A DNA stretch of 64,000 nt from Planctobacterium marinum (GCF_020687805.1 NZ_JAJEWQ010000003.1:547736-611735), one strand, 5' to 3'; positions 45,234-54,562 are shown, counted from the stretch's first letter. The notes: generated by a model from the sequence alone, not told the origin. Translations and numbers: made by a program.

Positions 45234-46444
45234 ATTCTAATCTCCTGCAGCCTTTGAGATAGCACGTATGTAGTAAAACGAGTGGTATTAAAAATTAGGA
45301 AAGATAAAGCAACTCCTTGCATACCGTTTGAAAGCAAAATAAAAATACTTAAGGCATAGGTACAGAGTGAAAGGAATTCTATCTTTAATATTTTTCCAAG
45401 ATCACAGTTCCAATAATTGTAGTGTACCATCGGGCTAATGAGATTGTATAAAGCGTAACCTGCGACCAAAGAGAACATAGTAATATTATCAAGAACTAAT
45501 AAATTGAAATAATTATTAAGTATTAAGCCGACTAACGCGGCGGTGATTGCAAAACCAACAGAAAATATTATATTTTTTGTATTAAAAACCAACTTCAATG
45601 GCTCATTTACTAACTCAATATATTCTGGTTTCTTCTTAGTGAGATAGAGATAATCGTAAACAACCACCAATATAACACAGATATTACAAAGTAATACGTA
45701 TTGGTCTAAGTACATATTAAACTGATAAGAAACTACAAGTCGATCCAGATACAACACATTCGATACTAACAGTGTATAAGCAATGAGGCTTCTGTTTTTT
45801 AATAAGTAGTGCTTGAAATAAAATTTTATCGAATAAAACCTCGAAATACTTTTTAGTTTGAATTCAGAAAAACACAATACCAATAACAGGATTGTTCCAA
45901 TATAAATCATCAAAAAAAGATACACGAAATATTGACGATGGTCTGATATGTAAATCATCGCAGCAAAGCACAGAATGGGAAAATAAAACTTCACCAAACA
46001 TATCAAAGACCATAATAGGTATTGCTTTTGGTAAATACACAATCGTTGAAACTCGTCGTACATTTTCTCGGCACAACAAGCAATACTGAGCATAAAAGCA
46101 AACAATAAGTCTTCAGTCATTACAAAACAAAACACAAACAACAGCACATAAAACAACTGAAAATGAGCTCTAATATAATTGATATACCTCAGTCGAGTTT
46201 TACCTGTTAATTTCTGCGATGAGTCCTTCCCAAGCAGCCTTTTATAAAAATCTTTGTGCGCTTCAGAATTAAGGAAAACCAAACCAAACTGAACAACGGT
46301 TATTATCAAGGCATAATTCGCAGATAAATCACCTTTGCCGAAAGACATGAGCAAAAATAAGAATAAAGGCCTAGACAGAAGTGATAAGACTCTGGAGGTG
46401 AGAAAGATTGAATATTCAAAACGAAGAAGTAAATTGTTGTCCAT
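45230..46444 (-). CDS. Wzx-like polysaccharide flippase
   Basis: A 404-residue protein with about 12 predicted membrane helices in a MATE/MOP-like arrangement. The N terminus is short and the protein is rich in Leu, Ile, Tyr and Phe, typical of AT-rich Wzx proteins. No clear motif is visible. It is the only flippase candidate in the window, and it lies between a sialyltransferase-like gene and the polymerase gene, which it overlaps by 4 nt. The predicted role is moving the undecaprenyl-linked repeat unit to the periplasm. Confidence 0.6.
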   Translation of the reverse strand: MDNNLLLRFEYSIFLTSRVLSLLSRPLFLFLLMSFGKGDLSANYALIITVVQFGLVFLNSEAHKDFYKRLLGKDSSQKLTGKTRLRYINYIRAHFQLFYVLLFVFCFVMTEDLLFAFMLSIACCAEKMYDEFQRLCIYQKQYLLWSLICLVKFYFPILCFAAMIYISDHRQYFVYLFLMIYIGTILLLVLCFSEFKLKSISRFYSIKFYFKHYLLKNRSLIAYTLLVSNVLYLDRLVVSYQFNMYLDQYVLLCNICVILVVVYDYLYLTKKKPEYIELVNEPLKLVFNTKNIIFSVGFAITAALVGLILNNYFNLLVLDNITMFSLVAGYALYNLISPMVHYNYWNCDLGKILKIEFLSLCTYALSIFILLSNGMQGVALSFLIFNTTRFTTYVLSQRLQEIRM

Positions 46445-46484
46445 ATAACCACCTGGCGGTATCAGTATTTATCTTATATAAATA

Positions 46485-47408
46485 CTAAATATCCAACACT
46501 GTGAAAGTGGTTTCAGAGGCTTGAAAAACCTTTATTAAAGTCTCTTGTGCTCTCAACTGCCCGTCCATTCTGCCCTTAATATCCACTAATTTTCCTTCTA
46601 GTGGGACGACATACTTATGTACCTTTCGGTATCTATGGTCCAACATTGCAGTGGAATGAAAACCAACAAGATCAAAATCAATGACATCAGAAGAAAGCTT
46701 AGAAAGTGCACCACTTATGGACCAGCCAATATCAACAACATCTTGGGTGTTGTCATCAGAGCGTGGATGAGGCGAAAAGCAAAACTCATCATAGCGGTCA
46801 CTAAGCTTACATTGCAATGATTTTAAAACCATCACTTGTGTATCTTTCTTGACCCCCATAGAAGCTAAATGTTGCCCCACAAAGACTAACTTTCGCCTCT
46901 CAACTAGAAAACTTGGTTCAAAACTTTCAGGGCTTAATCGGGATGTAAACAATTGAATGTCAGGTCTTCTGGCTCTTACAAAAGCAGGCTCAGTGGTGAT
47001 CCTACCGGCTTTTTGTAAGTTCTTAACAAAATAGCGCAGCACCATTTTTTTAAACGATGTCATTCCACCATCATCAAGATATTTTACGTCGTAATTGTAG
47101 TCATCCGCGACGAGGTTAATAATACCATCCTCTGCAATAAATACTCTCTTTCCGATTAGATTTGCGCAACTCAACACACAAAGCTGAATAAAGCTACGGA
47201 AATCACCGAGTACCAATGCATCTGACTTGAACAAAGCAAAAATACTGTAAAGCAAAAAGCTAACGCGATTATTCACACTTTCAGTTTGAGTGCTGCCCTC
47301 CAACTGACCGCGAATATTCCAGTGAATATTTTGGTAGTTTTCGAGTTCAGAGCACCCTTTTGCAACTGATTGCTGATAAGGTGTTTCTGTTAAAACAAGA
47401 TAACGCAT
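46485..47408 (-). CDS. Sialyltransferase-like protein, candidate nonulosonate transferase
   Basis: A 307-residue protein without close look-alikes that I can name. Three short motifs match the set shared by bacterial sialyltransferases of the GT-B type (GT38, GT52, GT80): an acidic-acidic-Gly motif (AEDG, residues 93-95 EDG), an HP motif (SPHPRSD, His214-Pro215), and a Ser/Thr motif (GFHSTAM, Ser252-Thr253). Their order and spacing (about 120 and 38 residues) fit the family. In it the Asp/Glu is the base and the HP and S/T residues bind the CMP-sugar. The cluster makes a CMP-nonulosonate, so a matching transferase is needed, and this is the best candidate. It lies between the dehydrogenase and flippase genes. 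Confidence 0.6.
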   Translation of the reverse strand: MRYLVLTETPYQQSVAKGCSELENYQNIHWNIRGQLEGSTQTESVNNRVSFLLYSIFALFKSDALVLGDFRSFIQLCVLSCANLIGKRVFIAEDGIINLVADDYNYDVKYLDDGGMTSFKKMVLRYFVKNLQKAGRITTEPAFVRARRPDIQLFTSRLSPESFEPSFLVERRKLVFVGQHLASMGVKKDTQVMVLKSLQCKLSDRYDEFCFSPHPRSDDNTQDVVDIGWSISGALSKLSSDVIDFDLVGFHSTAMLDHRYRKVHKYVVPLEGKLVDIKGRMDGQLRAQETLIKVFQASETTFTVLDI

Positions 47409-47459
47409 TTAACTCACCAGTTTTTCACAACCAGAAAACACATCTACCCACCCAATTCT

Positions 47460-48734
47460 TCAAAGACGTATGTCATTTTCCTGATATTCCAGGACATGCT
47501 TTAAATCGTAAAGTACATGATTAGTTTTAGCTAGCTTAGTTATCTCAGCTCGCCCCATATCACGGAATTGATTGTGATTAACCGCAAGAATAATTGCATC
47601 ATATGCCCCTTCTTCAGGCTTCGGAACCAGCTCAATAGCATATTCATTCCTAATTTCTTCGGCCTTAACCATAGGATCGATCACATCCACTTCAACACCA
47701 AACCCAGTTAATCGATTGTAAATATCAATTATCTTAGTATTACGAACATCAGGGCAGTTTTCTTTAAAAGCAACACCCATAATTAAAATTCGCGCTCCAT
47801 TAACATGAATACGCCTTTTTAACATGGCATTTATCAACTGCTGCACAACGTGCTCAGACATACTTTCGTTGATGCGTCTCGCTGCGAGAATAAGCTCAGG
47901 ATGATAACCAACAGACTGTGACTTACGAACTAAATAATAAGGGTCAACTCCGATACAATGACCACCTACCAACCCTGGTTTAAAATTCAGAAAGTTCCAC
48001 TTGGTTGACGCAGCCTTTAAAACATCTTCCGTATCAACACCAAGCCGACCAAATATCTTCGCAAACTCATTAACGATTGCGATATTAATATCTCTTTGTG
48101 TATTTTCGATAACTTTTGATGCTTCGGCTATTTTGATATTCTTAGCCTTGTAAGTACCTGCTGTGACAATGCTACGGTATAGCTCATCAACAAAGTCTGC
48201 TGTGGTAGGAGTTGACCCCGACGTTACCTTAGTAATATCGGTCAACCGTCTTACTTTATCTCCTGGGTTTATTCTTTCAGGACTATAGCCGACGAAAAAA
48301 TCCTGATTAAATGTCAGACCGGATGTTCTTTCTAAAACTGGTACACAATCGTCTTCGGTAGCCCCAGGGTAAACGGTTGATTCATAAATAACAATGTCGC
48401 CATTTGAAATTACTCCTGCCACCAATTCTGATGCCTTGATCAATGGAGTAAGGTCCGGTTGCAAGTGCTCATTGATTGGCGTTGGTACAGTGACAATGTA
48501 GACGTTAGCTTGCGGAAGCTTTTCTCTATCAGTTGTCAAAGTTAAGTTGGAGGCAGCAACAATCTCTTTTTCAGTCACCTCTAATGTTTCATCAAAACCG
48601 TTTTTCAGCTGAGTTACACGGTTTGAATTAATATCAAAGCCGATTACTTTATATTTCTTTCCAAACTCAACAGCTAACGGCAGACCTACATAACCCAAAC
48701 CAATTACCGCGATTACAATATGTTCCCTTTCCAT
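47460..48734 (-). CDS. tviB: UDP-N-acetyl-hexosamine 6-dehydrogenase (TviB/WbpO-like)
   Basis: A 424-residue nucleotide-sugar dehydrogenase. The NAD site IAVIGLGYVGLPLA is at the N terminus. IVTVPTPINEHLQPD, YSPERINPGDK, KVIENTQRDINIA and FLNFKPGLVGGHCIGVDPYYL, with the catalytic Cys, are diagnostic of the UDP-GalNAc/GlcNAc dehydrogenase group (TviB, VipA, WbpO) rather than UDP-glucose dehydrogenase. The C-terminal domain starts at about residue 315 (RILIMGVAFKENCPDVRNTK). The product is a UDP-HexNAc-uronic acid, used as a repeat-unit sugar. It starts 6 nt after the Wzz stop and is co-transcribed with it. Confidence 0.9.
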   Translation of the reverse strand: MEREHIVIAVIGLGYVGLPLAVEFGKKYKVIGFDINSNRVTQLKNGFDETLEVTEKEIVAASNLTLTTDREKLPQANVYIVTVPTPINEHLQPDLTPLIKASELVAGVISNGDIVIYESTVYPGATEDDCVPVLERTSGLTFNQDFFVGYSPERINPGDKVRRLTDITKVTSGSTPTTADFVDELYRSIVTAGTYKAKNIKIAEASKVIENTQRDINIAIVNEFAKIFGRLGVDTEDVLKAASTKWNFLNFKPGLVGGHCIGVDPYYLVRKSQSVGYHPELILAARRINESMSEHVVQQLINAMLKRRIHVNGARILIMGVAFKENCPDVRNTKIIDIYNRLTGFGVEVDVIDPMVKAEEIRNEYAIELVPKPEEGAYDAIILAVNHNQFRDMGRAEITKLAKTNHVLYDLKHVLEYQENDIRL

Positions 48735-48740
48735 CGTGAA

Positions 48741-49988
48741 TTAGTCCTTTTGAATAATCTCAGTTCGTTTATAAACTTCAATCATAATTAACAAGAAAAA
48801 TGATAAGATGAGTGATACAACAAAACCGACTAAAGCGATCATCAGTTTGCTCGGCGAATCTGGAACCCCCGACAGTCTAGCAGCCCTTGATATTTTAACC
48901 AAGTCAATCGATTCCATACTGACGTTAACATATTGCTGAAGCACTTGCTTTTTGGAAGTCAGGCTTGCCATTTCTGTAATAAACTCATCATCTGATTGCC
49001 TGACTTTCAAGTTTTCCAATTCTGGATCGTTTTTGATAAACTCTTTCTCTTTCAGAAGCTTAATAGCTTCTTCGCTATATTTAAGTGGGTCTTCTCGAGA
49101 TTCGAGCGACTCTCCCAGTGCCTTCAAATACTTTTCACCCATTAAATATAAGGGTAGCGTTGTGTTATTGTCAGTGAGTTTTATGTTTGTAATTTTTTGA
49201 CCGGCAGGCTGATTTAGTTCTTCTAGCGGAGTGGGTTTTTCAATACCCAATTCCGCGGCTATTTTCCTAGCTTCACTAATCATACTAATCTGCTGTTCAA
49301 TGTCTCTAAGAGTATTCACCCTTAAGATTTCAAGTTGACGATTTATCTTTCCTATTTTTTCCTGATTTTCCGAGGTCAAGCGGCGGATGGTAAACTCTCT
49401 GTGATTTCGAGCATTGGTGCGCAGACTTTCGATTTCCAGTTCAACAGCGTCTATACGAGCGTTAATTAAAGCTATGGCTTCTGTTTGGTAATAGTTTCTT
49501 AATTGTTCATTGAGGAAATCTGTATATTGATTAAGGAAGTTAACGGCAAAATGTTCATCGTGCCATTTGAGTTTAATTTCCAAGGCAACAAGTTCATCTG
49601 TTGATTCATCATTACTCCCCTCATACTTGCCCTCAATGGAAAGGTTGCTCAACAATTGAGCCATGAAATGAGCGTCACTAAAATCATTTTCGATTTCTTG
49701 AGAGCCTACAACATAGTCATCGAGAAACTTGCCTAAAATGACATCGGACTCAACAATTAACTTAGTTTGAGCCAGTACATTTATTGTAGCAACTGACTCT
49801 CCCACTTGATTCGCTATTTGCTCCAAAACACTTTGCGGGGGTGAAACCAACAACAAATGTTTAGTGTAGTTTTTTTTCATAACAGAAGAAACAACGACGG
49901 TCATTGCAACGCCAACTATCAAAAATAAAAGAAATAATTTCCAACGTTTCAGCGCTACAAAAAAAACATCCCCAAGAGTTACGTACAT
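48741..49988 (-). CDS. Wzz-family polysaccharide chain-length regulator
   Basis: A 415-residue protein with the Wzz plan: an N-terminal transmembrane helix (residues about 16-36, LFLLFLIVGVAMTVVVSSV), a long periplasmic part with coiled-coil segments (about 165-250), and a C-terminal helix (about 385-405) after a Pro/Gly-containing stretch (LSGVPDSPSKLMI). No cytoplasmic tyrosine kinase domain is attached. It sets the modal length of Wzy-made polymers. It is first in the long minus-strand operon, with the tviB gene following, and the 122-nt gap upstream should contain the promoter. It is larger than classical Wzz (about 330 residues), more like WzzE or exopolysaccharide co-polymerases. Confidence 0.82.
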   Translation of the reverse strand: MYVTLGDVFFVALKRWKLFLLFLIVGVAMTVVVSSVMKKNYTKHLLLVSPPQSVLEQIANQVGESVATINVLAQTKLIVESDVILGKFLDDYVVGSQEIENDFSDAHFMAQLLSNLSIEGKYEGSNDESTDELVALEIKLKWHDEHFAVNFLNQYTDFLNEQLRNYYQTEAIALINARIDAVELEIESLRTNARNHREFTIRRLTSENQEKIGKINRQLEILRVNTLRDIEQQISMISEARKIAAELGIEKPTPLEELNQPAGQKITNIKLTDNNTTLPLYLMGEKYLKALGESLESREDPLKYSEEAIKLLKEKEFIKNDPELENLKVRQSDDEFITEMASLTSKKQVLQQYVNVSMESIDLVKISRAARLSGVPDSPSKLMIALVGFVVSLILSFFLLIMIEVYKRTEIIQKD

Positions 49989-50110
49989 ATTTTATTTACT
50001 TTATTCCGAAATTGAGCGGGCGCAATATTACTAAAAGCCCGTAATAAACTCAACTCCCCATATTCATAGAAGGTGCTTATTCAAAGGGGCAATAGAGGTT
50101 ACGACTACTG

Positions 50111-51253
50111 TTAATTTCGATATTGGCATGTAATCGATCTGGCTACTTTTTCTATACTAAACACAGAAATCAAACGTTCATAATTGCGCCTCCCCATGGT
50201 TTTTAACCTGTCATTATCATTGTGTAGTTCTTGCAAAACCTTAACTAATTCTGAAACATTTCCAGTTGGACAAATTACACCGTTTTCACCAGCAGAAACA
50301 ACATAAGACATTCCTGAGCCTTCAACATCAGAAACCAAAACAGGAAGCTTGTAATTAGCGGCTTCTAATAAAACAACCCCAAATGCTTCTGTTCTCTCTA
50401 AAGATGGTAGTAATAATATATCCACGGTTTTCAATATATCGTTCTTTTTCGCTTCACTCGCCGCACCATGCCAGCGCACCCTCTCATCAAGGTCCAATAA
50501 GGAACAAAGATTTTTGAGCTGATTTTTTAACTCACCATCTCCTATGATATCCAATGTCACGTCTATTCCCATCTCAACCAACTGACTCAGTGCGCCTAAA
50601 ACTTCTTTGTGCCCCTTGTAATATACTAACCTACCTAGCATGCACATTTTAAAACCATTGCTTTTCTGCACTTCAGCATCGTTTAATTTTGAATCAGTAA
50701 GCTTAATACCCAAAGGAATTACCTCACACTTATGATGAAATGGTTTTAATGGGATACTTGAATACATGTATGGGGCTGATGTAGCGATCACTGTATCAGC
50801 TTTTTTAAGTAACTGGACTTCAAATACTCGATAAATTGGATAGCATAAACGAACCAGCTTAGTGGGAGTTGAACCAAGTACATCGGCGTGCCAGTGTATA
50901 ATCAACCTCGCTTCTTTTGCAAATAAATCCTTAAAAAGTATTATCCAGAATGCCGATAAATTTGGCATGTGAATATGTAAAATGTCAGGTTTTATATTTT
51001 TTATCGCTTTGAACAATCTGATTGGGTAAATGGGTGAAACTGGTGCAAATATGAATTGCCCATAACTCTTTGCTTCTATTACCTTACAACCTTTCCATGT
51101 GTACTCGCCTGATTTAGATTGCAAACTGTCCGCATGTACCAGAGCAGAGACTTCCAATCCCTGATTAACTTGCTCTTCCATAAGTTGCGACATGAAGGTC
51201 TCAATTCCCCCATACCTGGGGGGAAAGTACTTTCCGATGTGCAGTACTTTCAT
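50111..51253 (-). CDS. Family 4 glycosyltransferase
   Basis: A 380-residue GT-B enzyme. It starts MKVLHIGKYFPPRYGGIETF and has ILHIHMPNLSAFW in the acceptor domain. The donor domain shows KMCMLGRLVYYKGHKEVL, LDIIGDGELK and LLLPSLERTEAFGVVLLEAA, the EX7E catalytic signature. It is a retaining cytoplasmic glycosyltransferase of unknown specificity. The ATG shares one base with the stop of the GT-C/TPR gene upstream (TAATG). These two are therefore a coupled pair, separated from the Wzz operon by about 120 nt and possibly acting on a different target. Confidence 0.88.
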   Translation of the reverse strand: MKVLHIGKYFPPRYGGIETFMSQLMEEQVNQGLEVSALVHADSLQSKSGEYTWKGCKVIEAKSYGQFIFAPVSPIYPIRLFKAIKNIKPDILHIHMPNLSAFWIILFKDLFAKEARLIIHWHADVLGSTPTKLVRLCYPIYRVFEVQLLKKADTVIATSAPYMYSSIPLKPFHHKCEVIPLGIKLTDSKLNDAEVQKSNGFKMCMLGRLVYYKGHKEVLGALSQLVEMGIDVTLDIIGDGELKNQLKNLCSLLDLDERVRWHGAASEAKKNDILKTVDILLLPSLERTEAFGVVLLEAANYKLPVLVSDVEGSGMSYVVSAGENGVICPTGNVSELVKVLQELHNDNDRLKTMGRRNYERLISVFSIEKVARSITCQYRN

Positions 51254-52860
51254 TAATCTACCTGCAATTGTTGTTCACATTGCTTTTTCAGTAAATTGGC
51301 ATTGATGTTTTCGGGGTGGTAGCGTAACGCACGATTAATCATTCCCATCGCGTCACGACATTGCCCCTGAACAACATCTAGTTTAGCCATAACAGCGAGT
51401 AGATCTGCTTTATCCTGATTGCGACTGGCAAGCTCCAACGCTTTAATGCCATAATATTTAGCTTCGCCTTCTTTGCCCTGGGAATTTAATAAATCGATGT
51501 AGGCAACAACAGTTCCAGTCTGAATTCGACCTAGCTTTTCAGCCACCTGGAAGGTGATTTTAAACCACTTGGTGGCATTGACTCTGTCTCCTTTTTTTAG
51601 AAATTTAACAGCAAGGCCGCTGTACATCCGGGTATTTTCACCTTCCTGACGTAGTTCATGTCGGTAAAACTCAATTGGATCACCCCACAAGGTGACTCTG
51701 TCATGAGTAACGTAGGTAAAAAATAACACAACACAACAAGTAGCCAGCAAAACAAGGGCTTTGAACCGGCTGAACAGTATCGACCACAAATAGGCCACCA
51801 GTATGGTCAGTGCCACATTTGGCAGGTAAGCGCGATGTTCAAAAGAAAGGTCTCTGATGGGGATTAAGCTTGATTCCACTAAATGCAACACAAAATACAA
51901 TAGAATTGAGAAAGCGATAACCGGATGTTTTGCGCGCAACTTATACGCAATGCTAAGCGCGGCTATGGTGAGACCAAACCCTAGCCAAACCAACGAAGAT
52001 GACCAGGTTAAATTTTCCCAACCGTATTCAAGGCGCAATGGAAATGGATAGAAAAATTTACTGATATACATCCAGATAGCAAAAAATTGATGGGTCAGGT
52101 ATTCCCATCGGGTATAAAAGTCTGTTTCCCGGGATGCGCTATCAAGTAAACTGACATACTTCCCACCGTTAACAAAGTCCACCAAATGCAACAAGAATAA
52201 ACCCACCAAACCGGCTAATAACAATCCAGTGATCCGTCGTGGATCAAGTTCTTTAAGCAATAGTATTTCGATCAGTAGTATGGCAATTGGAAACGTGGCA
52301 ATGTTTTGTTTTGTATGCAAACCTAAAACAAACAATACAACGGTGGTCAAAAGCCATAACACCTTGTTAGAGTCTGAAATTCTGAACTTGATATAACAGC
52401 CTAACCCCAGAATATAAAATAGCGCGGTCAACATCGCTAGTCGCTGTATTACATACACTACAGATTGCGAATTCAAAGGTAAGATGGCAAAAATTATCGC
52501 TGCGACCAAGGATAAATAAACGGTTTGTTTTTCAGATAATTTCAATGCTGCACAAATTGTTTTTGTAAAAAAAAGCACGGCACAAACCACAAGTAAATGG
52601 ATAACGATGTTACTTAAATGGTAACCAGGCACCTCAGTACCGTAGAGTTGATAATCCAGGGCCAGAGTCAGGTAACCCACTTCACGCATTGAGTACCATT
52701 TACTGATCTCATTGAAGTCAAGGGACTGAATAACCGGGTTATTTGCAATTGAATCATAATCGTCGAGGTAAAATGGCACGCTCAACGAGGGAAAGTAAGC
52801 CAGTCCAACAAGTATGACTATTAGCGCAAAAAACAAATAATAAGCTCTGTTCGTTTTCAT
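51253..52860 (-). CDS. GT-C-like membrane protein with C-terminal TPR repeats (TMTC-like)
   Basis: About 535 residues from the ATG at 52860 (a TTG at 52887 is less likely). An N-terminal polytopic part of roughly 10-11 helices begins after VPFYLDDYDSIANNP, in which Asp-Asp lies in the first periplasmic loop, as in oligosaccharyl and protein-mannosyl transferases of the GT-C fold. GYHLSNIVIHLLVV and FEHRAYLPNV are typical of the bacterial TMTC-like group. From about 410 on are TPR-like helices (GLAVKFLKKGD, GMINRALRYHPENINANLLKK). Such proteins are thought to glycosylate secreted proteins. It lies just after the terminator of the surface-protein gene, which makes that protein a possible substrate (inference). 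Confidence 0.75.
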   Translation of the reverse strand: MKTNRAYYLFFALIVILVGLAYFPSLSVPFYLDDYDSIANNPVIQSLDFNEISKWYSMREVGYLTLALDYQLYGTEVPGYHLSNIVIHLLVVCAVLFFTKTICAALKLSEKQTVYLSLVAAIIFAILPLNSQSVVYVIQRLAMLTALFYILGLGCYIKFRISDSNKVLWLLTTVVLFVLGLHTKQNIATFPIAILLIEILLLKELDPRRITGLLLAGLVGLFLLHLVDFVNGGKYVSLLDSASRETDFYTRWEYLTHQFFAIWMYISKFFYPFPLRLEYGWENLTWSSSLVWLGFGLTIAALSIAYKLRAKHPVIAFSILLYFVLHLVESSLIPIRDLSFEHRAYLPNVALTILVAYLWSILFSRFKALVLLATCCVVLFFTYVTHDRVTLWGDPIEFYRHELRQEGENTRMYSGLAVKFLKKGDRVNATKWFKITFQVAEKLGRIQTGTVVAYIDLLNSQGKEGEAKYYGIKALELASRNQDKADLLAVMAKLDVVQGQCRDAMGMINRALRYHPENINANLLKKQCEQQLQVD

Positions 52861-52947
52861 ATTTTTATAGCCGGGAGTTATTAACAAAAAACAGTATGCG
52901 AAGGTGTGATGGTATCGGATTCATCAGATGTTGAAATTTGAAACTAC

Positions 52948-52974
52948 AAAAAAGCGGGCCATAGGCCCGCTTTT
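52948..52974 (-). terminator. Rho-independent terminator of the surface-protein gene
   Basis: The stem AGCGGGCC (52953-52960) pairs with GGCCCGCT (52964-52971) around a 3-nt loop. On the minus strand it ends in a run of T (the complement of the A run at 52948-52953). It begins 20 bp after the stop at 52996. It should end transcription of the highly expressed upstream gene, with some read-through or a separate promoter for the downstream pair. Confidence 0.88.
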
Positions 52975-52995
52975 AAACTAAATAGTAAATAACTA

Positions 52996-54396
52996 TTAGT
53001 CGATCAGGACACGGTCACCACGAGAGTTGTAACCGGCAGTTACGTCAATCGCTGCTGAATCCGCGTTGATAGTCAGAGTCAGAGCCAGACGGTCACCGCT
53101 ATTACCCAGACCACAAGACTCAAGCGCTGTAAGCACTGCACCACCAATACTGGTTACTGCATTGCCAGCTGCTGAAACGCTTAGCTCGCCACAGTTAGCA
53201 GTTTCACCGCTATCTGAAATTGCAGACAATTCGATACCTGCATCAACAGATGAAGTGTTAGCAACATAGATGAACTGAGTCAGACCAGAACCGTAAGGCA
53301 TGAACTCGATAAATGCAGAAGTACCGCCCAGTGTCCACGCACCGATTGAGCTGGAACCCAGGTTCAATGTACCTGGAGTTGCAGGCTCAGCGCCAGCACC
53401 GTCTACGTCAAAAGAATAAGAAACAGTAGTTTCTGCATTGTAAATGCTCTCAGTAAGAGCAACGTCACCAGGTACGTCGAACTGCCATGTGGAGATACCG
53501 TTATCAGCATCACCAGACAGAGTCAGTGTCAACTCGTCCATGTCATCATTCAATGACTCAGTAGCAGTAGCAGAACCAGCAGCAACTGTGTTGTCTACAG
53601 TAGCAGTATCGAAGTCACCGTCTGAATCCAGAGTCCAGTCGAAGCTACCAGAAGTAGTCACAACTGAAGTTACCGCTGTTGCAGTAGTAGTCATCAGGTG
53701 AGTACCAGTAGTTACAGTAATGTCGAACTCGTCTAACGTGGCATCGCCATCGCTGTTAGCGGAGAAAGAGTAACGAGAATTAGTTACGTCAATTACACCG
53801 TTCAGGTCGGTATCACCTGTTGCACCCAGTGTCCACTGGCTGGCAACAGATGCGATAGTAGTAGCAGCACCAGTATCAAAGTTTGCATTACCACGCTGAG
53901 CTGAAGAAGCAACTGAGATTGAACCAGCAGCTGTATCAGTAACGTCTAAAGTAATACCAGTCAGGTAGTAAGCAGTGCTACCTGCCAATACGTTATCCGC
54001 ATCAACACTGATAGTAACAGACGTGCTAGTAACATCAATAACACTGGTCAGACCTGCACCAACACGTGTAGCACCAGCAGCATTTTCAAGACCAACTGTA
54101 GAAACTGTAGTTGCAGTTGTGTCAATAGTTGCACCAGAGAAGGTGAAAACCAATACGTCGTTATCGTTGTAAGCTACAGATGGAGTCCATCCAACGCGCA
54201 ATTCGTTGCTGTCAGCAGAGTTAGGTGTATTACCTACTACGATTTCACCTGCATTAGCCACAAGGCCTTGAGAAGAAATCACCTGTTGGATACCAGCAGC
54301 AGCGCCGTTATCAACAGAAGTAATAGTTGCAGCGTTTGCACCGAAAGTTCCAGCAACAGCAGCAGCAATTAGTGTTTTTCTAAGAATAGAATTCAT
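52996..54396 (-). CDS. Secreted surface protein, probable S-layer-like subunit
   Basis: A 466-residue protein with a clean signal peptide (MNSILRKTLIAAAVAGTFGA, cleavage near residue 22). The mature part is acidic and rich in Ala, Thr, Ser, Gly, Asp and Val, with very few Lys, Trp and Met. The only two cysteines lie near the C terminus (NCGEL and ESCGL), followed by the ending YNSRGDRVLID. This composition and size are those of self-assembling surface-array proteins. I recall S-layer proteins of marine Alteromonadales (SLR4 type) with similar features, but I cannot prove homology by eye. A perfect TTGACA promoter, a folded leader and a strong terminator suggest heavy expression as a single transcript. 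It lies directly downstream of the type II secretion operon, so that machine may export it. Confidence 0.7.
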   Translation of the reverse strand: MNSILRKTLIAAAVAGTFGANAATITSVDNGAAAGIQQVISSQGLVANAGEIVVGNTPNSADSNELRVGWTPSVAYNDNDVLVFTFSGATIDTTATTVSTVGLENAAGATRVGAGLTSVIDVTSTSVTISVDADNVLAGSTAYYLTGITLDVTDTAAGSISVASSAQRGNANFDTGAATTIASVASQWTLGATGDTDLNGVIDVTNSRYSFSANSDGDATLDEFDITVTTGTHLMTTTATAVTSVVTTSGSFDWTLDSDGDFDTATVDNTVAAGSATATESLNDDMDELTLTLSGDADNGISTWQFDVPGDVALTESIYNAETTVSYSFDVDGAGAEPATPGTLNLGSSSIGAWTLGGTSAFIEFMPYGSGLTQFIYVANTSSVDAGIELSAISDSGETANCGELSVSAAGNAVTSIGGAVLTALESCGLGNSGDRLALTLTINADSAAIDVTAGYNSRGDRVLID

Positions 54397-54534
54397 TTAT
54401 CAATTCTCCAATTTCATGAAATTGGGAGCATTAGCATTTTATAAGTGTGCTTGCTCCGGTTCCAGTTCCTTAATTTTACCTAGGGTTTAAGGATCGCGAC
54501 TGAAGGCATCATGCCAAGTCGCTTCCTCTGACAA
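54397..54534 (-). promoter_or_regulatory. Structured 5' leader of the surface-protein mRNA
   Basis: Three hairpins are predicted on the minus strand between the promoter and the ATG. A two-tier stem joins GCGACT at 54496-54501 with AGTCGC at 54517-54522, with GGCAT/ATGCC inside. A second stem pairs CCTTAA (54468-54473) with TTAAGG (54487-54492). A 14-nt palindrome AATTTCATGAAATT (54410-54423) ends just before the GGAG Shine-Dalgarno, 9 nt from the ATG. Such leaders stabilise S-layer mRNAs or regulate translation. It does not match a c-di-GMP or other riboswitch that I know. Confidence 0.6.
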
Positions 54535-54562
54535 TTCTTATGTATGAGTAAGGCTATGTCAA
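54535..54562 (-). promoter_or_regulatory. Sigma-70 type promoter of the surface-protein gene
   Basis: On the minus strand a perfect TTGACA (54557-54562) is followed after 16 nt by TAAGAA (54535-54540), a weak -10 match. Transcription would start near 54528 and leave a leader of roughly 130 nt. The secretin gene ends only 55 bp upstream of the -35 box. Confidence 0.55.

Noticed and set aside
49989-50110. JUMPstart/ops element for RfaH control of the polysaccharide operon
   Set aside because: I looked for GGCGGTAGC-like sequence on the minus strand here and in the other gaps near operon starts and did not find it.
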